Below are positions 1 to 11,394 of a stretch of 64,000 nucleotides of DNA, piece by piece. Source of the DNA: Haliotis asinina (lineage: Eukaryota; Mollusca; Gastropoda; Lepetellida; Haliotidae); NCBI RefSeq assembly GCF_037392515.1, contig NC_090285.1, forward strand, positions 2,855,501 to 2,919,500, read 5' to 3'. Below the pieces are notes generated by a model. That model was not told the origin of the DNA. It saw only the letters and a list, made by a program, of their open reading frames with translations, and searched no databases. Within the stretch, counting starts at the first letter, position 1. The number at the start of each line of letters is the position of its first letter. A program made the position numbers and the translations under genes.

Positions 1-3000
1 ATGTGTCCCAAGTGGACCTATGTGGACAGTCTGTGTCAGTGTCCATGATGTGTCCCAGGTAGACTATGTGAACAGTCTGTGTCAGTGTCCATGATGTGTC
101 CCAGGTAGACCTATGTGGACAGTCTGTGTCAGTGTCCATGATGTGTCCCAGGTGAACCTATGTGGACAGTCTGTGTCAGTGTCCATGATGTGTCCTAGGT
201 AGACCTATGTGGACAATCTGTGTCAGTGTCCATGATGTGTCCCAGGTGAACCTATGTGGACAGTCTGTGTCAGTGTCCATGATGTGTCCCAGGTAAACCT
301 ATGTGGACAGTCTGTGTCAGTGTCCATGATGTGTCCCAGGTAGACCTATGTGGACAGTCTGTGTCAGTGTCCATGATGTGTCCCAGGTAGACCTATGTGG
401 ACAGTCTGTGTCAGTGTCCATGATGTGTCTCTTTTGGACCTATGTGGACAGTCTGTGTCAGTGTCCATGATGTGTCTCAGGTAGACTATGTGGACAGTCT
501 GTGTCAGTGTCCATGATGTGTCTCAGGTAGACTATGTGGACAGTCTGTGTCAGTGTCCATGATGTGTCCCAGGTAGACTATGTGGACAGTCTGTGTCAGT
601 GTCCATGATATGTCTCTTTTGGACCTATGTGGACAGTCTGTGTCAGTGTCCATGACGTGTCCCAGGTAGACTATGTGGACAGTCTTTGTCAGTGTCCATG
701 ATGTGTCCCAGGTAGACCTATGTGGACAGTCTGTGTCAGTGTCCATGATGTGTCCCAGGTGAACCTATGTGGACAGTCTGTGTCAGTGTCCATGATGTGT
801 CCTAGGTAGACCTATGTGGACAGTCTGTGTCAGTGTCCATGATGTGTCCCAGGAAGACCTATGTGGACAGTCTGTGTCAGTGTCCATGATGTGTCCCAGG
901 TGAACCTATGTGGACAGTCTGTGTCAGTGTCCATGATGTGTCCCAGGTAGACCTATGTGGACAGTCTGTGTCAGTGTCCATGATGTGTCCCAGGTAGACT
1001 ATGTGGACAGTCTGTGTCAGTGTCCATGATGTGTCCCAGGTAGACCTATGTGGACAGTCTGTCAGTGTCCATGATGTGTCTCAGGTAGACTATGTGGACA
1101 GTCTTTGTCAGTGTCCATGATGTGTCCCAGGTAGACCTATGTGGACAGTCTGTGTCAGTGTCCATGATGTGTCCCAGGTGAACCTATGTGGACAGTCTGT
1201 GTCAGTGTCCATGATGTGTCCTAGGTAGACCTATGTGGACAGTCTGTGTCAGTGTCCATGATGTGTCCCAGGAAGACCTATGTGGACAGTCTGTGTCAGT
1301 GTCCATGATGTGTCCCAGGTGAACCTATGTGGACAGTCTGTGTCAGTGTCCATGATGTGTCCCAGGTAGACCTATGTGGACAGTCTGTGTCAGTGTCCAT
1401 GATGTGTCCCAGGTAGACTATGTGGACAGTCTGTGTCAGTGTCCATGATGTGTCCCAGGTAGACCTATGTGGACAGTCTGTGTCAGTGTCCATGATGTGT
1501 CCAGGGAAGACCTATGTGGACAGTCTGTGTCAGTGTCCATGATGTGTCCCAGGTGAACCTATGTGGACAGTCTGTGTCAGTGTCCATGATGTGTCCCAGG
1601 TAGACCTATGTGGACAGTCTGTGTCAGTGTCCATGATGTGTCCCAGGTAGACTATGTGGACAGTCTGTGTCAGTGTCCATGATGTGTCCCAGGTAGACCT
1701 ATGTGGACAGTCTGTGAGTGTCCATGATGTGTCCCAGGTAGACCTATGTGGACAGTCTGTGTCAGTGTCCATGATGTGTCCCAGGTAGACCTATGTGGAC
1801 AGTCTGTGTCAGTGTCCATGATGTGTCCCAGGTAGACCTATGTGGACAGTCTGTGTCAGTGTCCATGATGTGTCCCAGGAAGACCTATGTGGACAGTCTG
1901 TGTCAGTGTCCATGATGTGTCCCAGGTGAACCTATGTGGACAGTCTGTGTCAGTGTCCATGATGTGTCCCAGGTAGACCTATGTGGACAGTCTGTGTCAG
2001 TGTCCATGATGTGTCCCAGGTAGACTATGTGGACAGTCTGTGTCAGTGTCCATGATGTGTCCCAGGTAGACCTATGTGGACAGTCTGTCAGTGTCCATGA
2101 TGTGTCCCAGGTAGACCTATGTGGACAGTCTGTGTCAGTGTCCATGATGTGTCCCAGGTAGACCTATGTGGACAGTCTGTGTCAGTGTCCATGATGTGTC
2201 CCAGGTAGACCTATGTGGACAGTCTGTGTCAGTGTCCATGACGTGTCCCAGGTGGACCTATGTGGACAGTCTGTGTCAGTGTCCATGATGTGTCCCAGGT
2301 AGACCTATGTGGACAGTCTGTGTCAGTGTCCATGATGTGTCCCAGGTAGACCTATGTGGACAGTCTGTGTCAGTGTCCATGATGTGTCCCAGGTGGACGT
2401 ATGTGGACAGTCTGTGTCAGTGTCCATGATGTGTCTCAGGTAGACTATGTGGACAGTCTGTGTCAGTGTCCATGATGTGTCCTAGGTAGACCTATGTGGA
2501 CAGTCTGTGTCAGTGTCCATGATGTGTCTCAGGTGAACCTATGTGGACAGTCTTTGTCAGTGTCCATGATGTGTCCCAGGTAGACTGGTGGACAGTCTGT
2601 GTCAGTGTCCATGATGTGTCTCTTTTGGACCTATGTGGACAGTCTTTGTCAGTGTCCATGATGTGTCCCAGGTGAACCTATGTGGACAGTCTTTGTCAGT
2701 GTCCATGATGTGTCCCAGGTGAACCTATGTGGACAGTCTTTGTCAGTGTCCATGATGTGTCTCAGGTGGACCTATCTGGACAGTCTGTGTCGGTGTCCAT
2801 GATGTGTCTCAGGTGGACCTATGTGGACAGTCTGTGTCAGTGTCCATGATGTGTCCCAGGTAGACTATGTGGACAGTCTGTGTCAGTGTCCATGATGTGT
2901 CCCAGGTGAACCTATGTGGACAGTCTGTGTCAGTGTCCATGATGTGTCTCAGGTGGACCTATGTGGACAGTCTGTGTCAGTGTCCATGATGTGTCCCAGG

Positions 3001-3571
3001 TAGACCTATGTGGACAGTCTGTGTCAGTGTCCATGATGTGTCCCAGGTAGACTATGTGGACAGTCTGTGTCAGTGTCCATGATGTGTCCCAGGTAGACCT
3101 ATGTGGACAGTCTGTGTCAGTGTCCATGATGTGTCTCAGGTGGACCTATGTGGACAGTCTGTGTCAGTGTCCATGATGTGTCCCAGGTAGACCTATGTGG
3201 ACAGTCTGTGTCAGTGTCCATGATGTGTCCCAGGTAGACCTATGTGGACAGTCTGTGTCAGTGTCCATGATGTGTCCCAGGTAGACTATGTGGACAGTCT
3301 GCGTCAGTGTCCATGATGTGTCCCAGGTAGACTGGTGGACAGTCTGTGTCAGTGTCCATGATGTGTCTCTTTTGGACCTATGTGGACAGTCTTTGTCAGT
3401 GTCCATGATGTGTCTCAGGTGGACCTATGTGGACAGTCTGTGTCGGTGTCCATGATGTGTCTCAGGTGGACCTATGTGGACAGTCTGTGTCAGTGTCCAT
3501 GATGTGTCCCAGGTAGACTGGTGGACAGTCTGTGTCAGTGTCCATGATGTGTCCCAGGTGAACCTATGTGA
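1..3571. repeat. 46/47-bp minisatellite array, about 76 copies
   Basis: The first 3.57 kb is one uninterrupted tandem array, and the left edge lies outside the window. The monomer is about 47 bp and is built around 'ctatgtggacagtctgtgtc' and 'agtgtccatgatgtgtccc'. A 46-bp variant lacks one c before 'tatgtgg'; other variants have 'ctcttttgga' or 'caggtgaacc'. Blocks recur in larger order: the segments near 1530-1772 and 1903-2145 are almost the same and are 373 bp apart, which is eight monomers. Short open frames in it are products of periodicity; I see no gene. Confidence 0.97.
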
Positions 3572-5199
3572 ACAGATTATCACGGTATTTGGGATACAAC
3601 GCTATCTGTAGCATTGATCCATGCGATTCTCATTGCTTGAAGTCAGTTTACCATGCAGGTACTCAAGGGTAAAGACAAAACAAGGATATTTTACTCCCGC
3701 TTTGATGAATATTAGTTAGCGTTAGAAAGAATGGATCCATGTTGTATTCCATTGGGAATGTTGACGAGAACCTAAACGTCATATTGACGAGAACCTGATC
3801 GTCAACTTTGACCGTGTCTATTCTTCTATGCATTTTCACTCATACTGAGCGTTTTTACAACATGAAAACTAAGCAAACTGTGCGGTCTACTCCCCAACAA
3901 CTACATAGAAATATATTAGTTATGCGTGGTAAGATTAAGGCTCAAACAATGTCAGTGCGGCCTCCTTCTTTCTTTACTTTAACAGACTATAGCAAGTAAG
4001 AAGAGTAGTTAGCTTACTGCTACATAGAGCCAGAGGCAGGTTCTTCGCTTAGTTTTGCTTTTGAATCTTAACGTTGCGTGTTGAGTTCTGATTTCAATGT
4101 TCAATGCAAATATAACTTACTTAACCTCCATAAAATAATCTGCCACAGTACATGAATCTCATTAACAAATACGTGAACAATGCATCATTTCAATAGCAGT
4201 AATCAATGACATCACGGCTGTTGCTTCACGCCGGTCCTTAAAAACGTTTTACTTATATGATTCGCTAATCCATTATCCTGTGTAGAACTTAAACTTTTGC
4301 ATTCATTGGTGAGTGGGTTTAGTTTTTATATTATCAGTCCAGTAATATCAAGGCCTTGGACACCAGAAATGGACACATTTGCGGGGAATCGACGCCTGGA
4401 CGAACGAACGCTACCTTGCAGTCCCTTTAGAATTTGCCAGATCCAGTATCACAAGGGCTCGAATCTCTGTTTTGGCAATAATTTTAGAAAATACAAATGT
4501 ACACTTTTGCAATTGTTTTTATATCTTATGAATAACATATATTTCAAATGTGAACAAAATCGGTGAGGAAATCAATATTTCAGCACAGCACAGTTTATGC
4601 AAATGTTCAGTGAAACCGTCATTTGTGACAGCTACAACAGACAGCGGTAATCTGTCAGCACGATTACAATTCGCCGATTCAGATTACTGCTCGTCTACAT
4701 CACACAACAATAACCTGGGCTATGTACCTGTAATGAGGGCGTGGACTGGAGGTGGGGGTGGGGACCAGTTAAAGACTCATCCCTCGGAAAGTCGATGTTT
4801 GAGTGACTGAGTTCAGTTTTACGCCGCGTTTAGCAATATTCCAGCAATATCAAGTGCGGGGGATACCAGAAATGGGCTGACTGTATGAAGACATCTGTTT
4901 TCACAGATTTCTGAATAAACACAATAAAAAAGTAATACTTATGTGTTGTCACAAGTAGTTTGAACCTGATATTGAGTTAAATGTAGTGAGCAGAACCAAG
5001 TCCTAATTCGTTTGACGTAAATGTGCATATTTATGTAACAGAACTGCCAGAACGGATTCTTCACTTTTCCATCAGGAGAGACAGGCCCAAAGGCGAGACA
5101 TGTTGACCACTGTCGGCGATCGTACAAACCAAGAGAGATAACTCGCCTGGTCTTAGCCCGTCAGCATCTACAACCATCACGACCAAAAGTGTGGTAGGC
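3572..5199. other. Spacer without a gene; SINE fragments
   Basis: AT-rich spacer between two arrays. I see no coding exon. Two diverged minus-strand fragments of the tRNA-headed SINE (family A here) lie at about 4300-4430 and 4803-4900, recognised by 'cagcaatat' and 'accagaaatg' motifs. A small duplication of 'ttgacgagaacct' sits near 3760-3800. Confidence 0.6.
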
Positions 5200-6510
5200 T
5201 TTGACATTACAAGTAGCGTAAGCAATGACATAGGATCTATGGTGAGCTGTGACATCACAGGTAGAGTAGACAATGGCACTTGATTTATGGTGAGTTGTTA
5301 CGTTACAGGTAGAGTAGGCAATGACATTAGATTTATGGTGAGCTGTGACATTACAGGTAGAGTAAACAATGACATTAAATATATGGTGAGCTGTGACATT
5401 ACAAGTAGATTAAGCAATGACATTAAATATATAGTGAGCTGTGACATTACAGGTAGAGTGAACAATGACATTAAATATATAGTGAGCTGTGACATTACAA
5501 GTAGATTAAGCAATGACATTAGATTTATGGTGAGCTGTGACATTACAGGTAGAGTAAACAATGACATTAAATATATAGTGAGCTGTGACATTACAAGTAG
5601 ATTAAGCAATGACATTAGATTTATGGTGAGCTGTGACATTACAAGTAGATTAAGCAATGACATTAAATATATAGTGAGCTGTGACATTACAAGTAGATTA
5701 AGCAATGACATTAGATTTATGGTGAGCTGTGACATTACAGGTAGAGTAAACAATGACATTAAATATATGGTGAGCTGTGACATTACAGGTAGAGTAAACA
5801 ATGACATTAGATTTATGGTGAGCTGTGACATTACAGGTAGAGTAAACAACGACATTAAATATATAGTGAGCTGTGACATTACAAGTAGATTAAGCAATGA
5901 CATTAGATTTATGGTGAGCTGTGACATTACAGGTAGAGTGAACAATGACATTAGATTTATGGTGAGCTGTGACATTACAGGTAGAGTAAACAATGACATT
6001 AAATATATGGTGAGCTGTGACATTACAAGTAGATTAAGCAATGACATTAGATTTATGGTGAGCTGTGACATTACAGGTAGAGTAAACAATGACATTAAAT
6101 ATATAGTGAGCTGTGACATTACAAGTAGATTAAGCAATGACATTAGATTTATGGTGAGCTGTGACATTACAGGTAGAGTGAACAATGACATTAAATATAT
6201 AGTGAGCTGTGACATTACAAGTAGATTAAGCAATGACATTAGATTTATGGTGAGCTGTGACATTACAGGTAGAGTGAACAATGACATTAAATTTATGGTG
6301 AGCTGTGACATTACAGGTAGAGTAAACAATGACATTAAATATATAGTGAGCTGTGACATTACAAGTAGATTAAGCAATGACATTAGATTTATGGTGAGCT
6401 GTGACATTACAGGTAGAGTAAACAATGACATTAAATATATAGTGAGCTGTGACATTACAAGTAGATTAAGCAATGACATTAGATTTATGGTGAGCTGTGA
6501 CATTACATGT
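5200..6510. repeat. 48-bp minisatellite array, about 27 copies, open in frame on both strands
   Basis: Tandem array with a 48-bp unit, a multiple of three, so one plus-strand frame stays open for about 409 codons and one minus-strand frame for about 401. The plus-strand unit would encode MVSCDITGRVNNDIKY or the variant with SRLSNDIRF. The two unit types alternate over much of the array, giving a 96-bp higher-order period. Each unit contains 'atggtgagc' and 'attacaggtagag', which look like a splice donor and an AG/GT junction. There is no signal peptide and no recognisable domain, and both strands are equally open, so I treat it as a non-coding array. Confidence 0.95.
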
Positions 6511-9215
6511 GCGTAAAACTACGATGTTACACTCCTGCACGCGTAACTGTTCATTTTATTTTTGTGAACACCTTATCAATATCAGATACTATTTCTGGTT
6601 AAGCGACGATCCTGGTGGTACATGCCACTAGACACCAGCAACATCCTATCTATGACGTCATATGTGATTGTCTCAGGTTGATAGTCCAAGACTTGATCAG
6701 TTGAAGGTGACAGTTCTGTCTCCAGTAAACATGACAGTCTGTCAGCTCGTTGGTCATTGATATCGTATATAGTTCACTATCAAGTCATAACAGCTATTCA
6801 AGACCTATTGTTATCAGTCTTTATGTTTGTCTGTGATCATGAGTGTCTCTCTGCGTGGTACTGGGTGTACATGTGTGTTTGCCGGAGAAATCGAAATGAA
6901 GACAAGATTTTGTGCACGATGGTGTAGATGTCCAATATGCATGGGGCAACGTTTTTAACCCTTATTTATGCTACAATCACCGACTATGGAAAATCTGAAT
7001 TAGAACCATACAGATTCTCAAAACCTTAAAAGAATTTACTCGAATATTTGCAGTCTCAGAATCGAACAAAATTCAAGAACTTAATGCCTTGATCCATAAA
7101 CTGTTACTTAACTTGTTGGCCGTATATATGGTTATATAGCTGTCTTCACAGGTGAAGGGCAGTTTGTCAGAAATAAAAGTGATATCATCTGAAGTTCACT
7201 GAGAAAACAATGTGTGAAAGCCTTGCTTGCCTCACTAATAGCATTGTGTGGCCAACTTGGGATCACACATGCAGGCAGGATGGGCTCCAGTTGTCACACA
7301 TCAATCGGCAGTTCTACTTAGATTGACAAATTCAATAAAGAAAAGATTGTTTCATACAAAGTTAAACTTAAGCTTCAGGAATATCTTCTTTAAATTGTTT
7401 TGATACTAGTATTTTACACATAAATGCCCTTACTTTCCTATGAGTATTTAAGTGTGACAACACATAGAATATTCACCATCACATTTCAGTATTCTCCAGC
7501 ACGAAACTGATGGTATGACAACTACACTTACCTTTCCTAACCTGTGTTCTGGCAATTCCGCAATACAATTATTGCATTATTCTGATAATTCCTTGGTTAA
7601 GTTATTAAAGTGACCATACCTCCTACAGATGATTGGTGTACCCTGACAACAAATCAGTAAAATAAGTAACATGTTTGATACATGGCATTCTGTAATACCT
7701 CTGACCACACAACAAGGTCTTTATATCTAGAAATCGTTGTAACCGGTAACGGGTTATGCTTGAAATAGATACTACAATTCAAATAATAACGAATATCATT
7801 TCTTTAGTGTTAGGAGTCTCATAGTGCGTTTAGTATCAGGAACATGTAATATAAATCATTGTCTAATTGCAATGATACCAGGTGTTTGCAAAAGACATGT
7901 TTTACTTGTCTCATGGGTATTACATGTCAGAAACACATGCAAAGGCGAGTCAATCGTCCATCTGACAAAGACCCGAAACATTTGGAACTAGACATTTATA
8001 CAGATATGTAAATTGCAACTTTACACCTGTCAACTGTTTCTGTAGCACGGGGATTATCAAGTTACGCCTCACTGAATGTTAAGATATAACTACAACAACA
8101 GAACTATCGGGAAAAGGCACATTTACGTCCCCATTGTTCGTACGTTGCCTCGAATACCATGCTCAGGTTTGAGTTTATTATCAACCATTTCAGCTTCTAA
8201 ATCATATAGTGAATAGTGACAAATGACGTTCTTGTTTTCACCACATCTACTTGTGGGTGGGTGGGCGAGGTTACGTTTATCTATAAAACGTAGTAAAGGT
8301 TGTCTGAAAACAGAAAGAATATTCAGTTAAGTCAGTTGTCAATGTTCAGTGAATATTCAAATGTATACTATTGCGGCCATAGAATATTCGAGTCCTGGGA
8401 TTCGAACCACGACCCTTCTAAATGCCACATGACCCAGGAGGTTAACCCCGTCAGCAAGCTGTCTGTTTGATGACCCCACGTTCTGCTACAATAGATTGGC
8501 CTCTGCAGAACAATCTTCCTTTAGAACTCACTAACGATCGAAATTTTCAAGCATATAAATTATTTTGTCTAAAGAAAATGCATTGTGAGATTGTGTCAAC
8601 GTGTAGAACTAGTGATCAACATTCACTTACGTCATAGCCCTATAGGTGGACGAAAGTGGAGTACCATTTCCTTACAAAGAATGTTGTAATTCCATACCTC
8701 TGTGAAAAAATAGATTACTAGTTTACATTACACATAGGGGATCTTTCATATAATGCTTTTAAAATCGACCGCAGAATGTGTGAAAATTGGAGCTGTTGAA
8801 CCGAAATTCCTGTATTCAATTGTTTGATATCATTCAATCCCGAGGGAAACCAATGCTCCTATATTTACACACCTGAACAATAACAGGAAGGTCAAAGAAG
8901 ACACCTCCCGTCATGTAGATCTGTAAAGATGCAGCGTGCCAGTATCTACTAGGCTGTATGTACAGTTCCAATAGTCAATTGTCCCTCGGGGCGACAATAT
9001 ACTCCAGCAGCACCAACCTGTTGCGTCATAACCTTTTGGGGCCCTCTCACATATCTTTCTTCTAGGATTTCAAATAGTGTCATACGACTCACACGCTTGT
9101 AAATAAAGACGCAATCAGCCTTCTCCTGGTCATAACCACGTTATAAAAACTAAGGCGTTACGTTTATCGATAGGGGTAAACAATGTACTACCAGTAGTCA
9201 CATTTCCATTTCGCG
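6511..9215. other. Spacer without a gene
   Basis: About 2.7 kb of AT-rich sequence with stops in all frames. The only recognisable feature is a tRNA-like SINE head fragment on the minus strand near 8390-8455, with a B-box-like 'ggattcgaacc'. No exon, RNA gene or array was recognised. Confidence 0.5.
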
Positions 9216-9218
9216 GAA

Positions 9219-9350
9219 GCTAAGGTGGCTTAGTGGGTTAGATCACAGACTGTGCTGGTGATTGGGTGGGTGAATCTGTATGTGTGGTTTCGAAAGATTC
9301 ATGGATTCTACCCGAAAAGTACCGGAATTTGTACTTTACTTAGATAGTAC
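9219..9350 (+). repeat. tRNA-headed SINE, family C, diverged copy
   Basis: An A-box-like 'ggtggcttagtgggtta' is followed by a B-box-like 'ggtttcgaaagattc' and by 'ccgaaaagtac..gaatttgtact'. The same body follows the heads of the two better copies at 32.5-33.0 kb. This copy is much more diverged and therefore older. Confidence 0.65.
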
Positions 9351-9639
9351 ATGTGCTACATAAATGTCATTTTCATAATTATATTATTCGTATCTATTTA
9401 TCCGACTTTACCGCCAGTCCTGTTGTGTGCCATGAATGTTAAAATGAATTGCCAACACTTGTATTTGAGTCCAGAATTTATCTAAAATCTTTTCATTTCT
9501 CAATATCTGTTATTTGATTGTCATTATCTTGTGGACTGAATTCAGATGATTTGGTCTTGTCGCTTCTTATCTGACTACCAGCCCATGGTATCATCAAATC
9601 TGTGGTTATTTAAATGGTTTCGTCCGGATATTTTTAGTT

Positions 9640-9770
9640 TGCTTGTGTTTTGTTTTTGTTTTTTGTTGTTTTTTTGTTTTGTTTTGGGTTTTTTTGTTTT
9701 TGTTTGTTGTTGTTGTTTGTTTTGTTTTTGTGTTTTTGTTTGGTTTTGGTTTTGGTTTTGTTTCGTGTAC
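9640..9770. repeat. G/T-rich low-complexity tract (T-rich on plus strand)
   Basis: About 130 bp made almost only of T and G in runs such as 'gttttttgttt'. Open frames in it, rich in Phe/Cys on plus and in Lys/Asn/Gln on minus, are composition artefacts. Confidence 0.9.
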
Positions 9771-10700
9771 ACAAGGTGCTAAAAGGTTTCAACACAGCAC
9801 ACGCGGTGGGTGGCGTAATGATTAAGCTGTTCACGCCCAGGGCTGTCACATGGCACAGGACGGGAAGATCACTGAGTGTGTCATCAGCAGCACGTCTTTA
9901 ATCATTGCTAAGGCCGCTGTAAACTCCAACTCACTAAATGTACAAAACAAATAATTTATGCATCATCATGTTCCATTTTCATAAATGTGTCACGGATTAA
10001 ATTGGCAAACACGTCGCTCACGTGAACGAGTCCTGAATAGTAATATGACATCACCACAGATGTGGAGACATTAAAGAGTAGGTAATGCAATCATTCCATT
10101 AGGCATAACGGCATGAATGGTAATTGTGAATCGCAACTGTAAGGCTCAGGACATTCACGTGACAGAGCAATTTGGTATGTTTGATATGCATTTGATATGT
10201 AATATCGCAAACACTAATAGTTGCTCAATCCCACCTCTCCCCACAGACTAACGCTCAAAGACACGTGTACACTTCATCGAAATTACGTGCGCACGTACAC
10301 TTACGTCAACACAGACACGCGCACACACACACACTCATTACGATTAAACACTGACTTGCCATTCCGGTAGAAATAATCCCACAACAGTAAGACATGGGAA
10401 CAACTCACGCAGTCATCCATACACCCGCACTATAACAGCACAACGGCACATATTTATTGCGAGTTCGCGAGCACAATGTATGTCTGTCTCAAAGTAGGGA
10501 TAGTTTACAGCATAGGTCCTAACCAGACACAAACTGGGAAAATGCATAACATGTAAAATGCTACGTGGTGTAAACGTCTCCCTCACGCCAGTGTTGTCTT
10601 GATGTCAAGATGACACAACACCGTCGTGTTCTATTCACTGTGCAAGGTGCACCTTGACTTGTTACAGCCATTGGTTCCCGTCAGCAAGTCGTCATCTAGG
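9771..10700. other. Upstream spacer of ferritin 1
   Basis: No exon seen. A tRNA-like SINE head fragment lies near 9805-9860. A short CA-rich stretch is at about 10315-10335. Confidence 0.5.
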
Positions 10701-10711
10701 CCCGGGAACAC

Positions 10712-10748
10712 CACGTGATCAGAGATAGCTTCAGGATGGGTATATAAA
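10712..10748 (+). promoter_or_regulatory. Ferritin 1 core promoter: E-box and TATA box
   Basis: A CACGTG E-box (10712-10717, read on the minus strand as TCACGTGG) lies just upstream of TATATAAA (10741-10748). Transcription would then start roughly at 10770, which places the IRE about 10-20 nt from the cap, where IREs act in ferritin mRNAs. The start site is inferred from TATA spacing. Confidence 0.7.
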
Positions 10749-10780
10749 CTGCAGGCGAGCACAGTGGCCCCAGTCTATTC

Positions 10781-10814
10781 TTTGCTTAGCTGCGTCAGTG
10801 TGCGTACGGGCAGG
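10781..10814 (+). promoter_or_regulatory. Iron-responsive element in the ferritin 1 5' leader
   Basis: The hexaloop CAGTGT (10796-10801) is closed by a five-pair upper stem (10791-10795 with 10802-10806, including G-U pairs). The bulged C at 10790 is in the canonical place. The lower stem pairs TTTGCTT and G with C-GGGCAGG when A10788 is left unpaired. This matches the IRP-binding IRE of animal ferritin mRNAs, which blocks translation when iron is low. The extra unpaired A may weaken it relative to the ferritin 2 copy. Confidence 0.88.
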
Positions 10815-10874
10815 AAGACGGGACGTCAAATCTTCATCTACATTCAGATATCAGAAGAGAACTAATTTGACACC

Positions 10875-10976
10875 ATGCAGAGTCAAGTACGTCAGAACTT
10901 CCACGTCAACAGCGAGGCAGGCGTCAACAAACAAATCAACGTGTTGCTCAACTGTAGCTATGTCTACCAATCCATG
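10875..10976 (+). CDS. Ferritin 1 exon 1 (coding part)
   Basis: Encodes residues 1-34, ending ...CSYVYQSM directly before donor GTGAGT at 10977. The donor falls at the same codon position as in ferritin 2. The last 16 bases of this exon belong to the 36-bp tandem repeat that continues into the intron. Confidence 0.93.
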
Positions 10977-11341
10977 GTGAGTGTCATGTCTATATCTGTC
11001 TACCGATCGATGGTGAGTGTCATGTCTATCTCTGTCTACCGATCGATGGTGAGTGTCATGTCTATCTCTGTCTACCGATCGATGGTGAGTGTCACGACTA
11101 TATTGTTTCTACCATGTTATGGAGAAAGTCAAGCCTGTATGTACCGCCTATAGCTGTGGTGTCACGCCTATAGCTATGTCTACCATTCTGGGTGTCACGC
11201 CTATAAGCTATGTCTGCCATGTCTGGATGTCACGTCTATGACTATGTCTACCCTTCTGGGTGTCACACCTGTTGCTATGGCTACTATTCCATGGTGAGTG
11301 TCATAGTTTCCCATCATGATATTGCTCCCACCCCATCTCAT

Positions 11342-11394
<53 letters not shown>

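Noticed and set aside
504-3406. Minus-strand frames with MDTDTDCPH repeats
   Set aside because: Short frames broken whenever 46- and 47-bp units alternate; typical array artefact.
5287-6516. 409-codon plus-strand frame (and 401-codon minus frame)
   Set aside because: Period of 48 bp; both strands are open equally, and the residues are dictated by the repeat.
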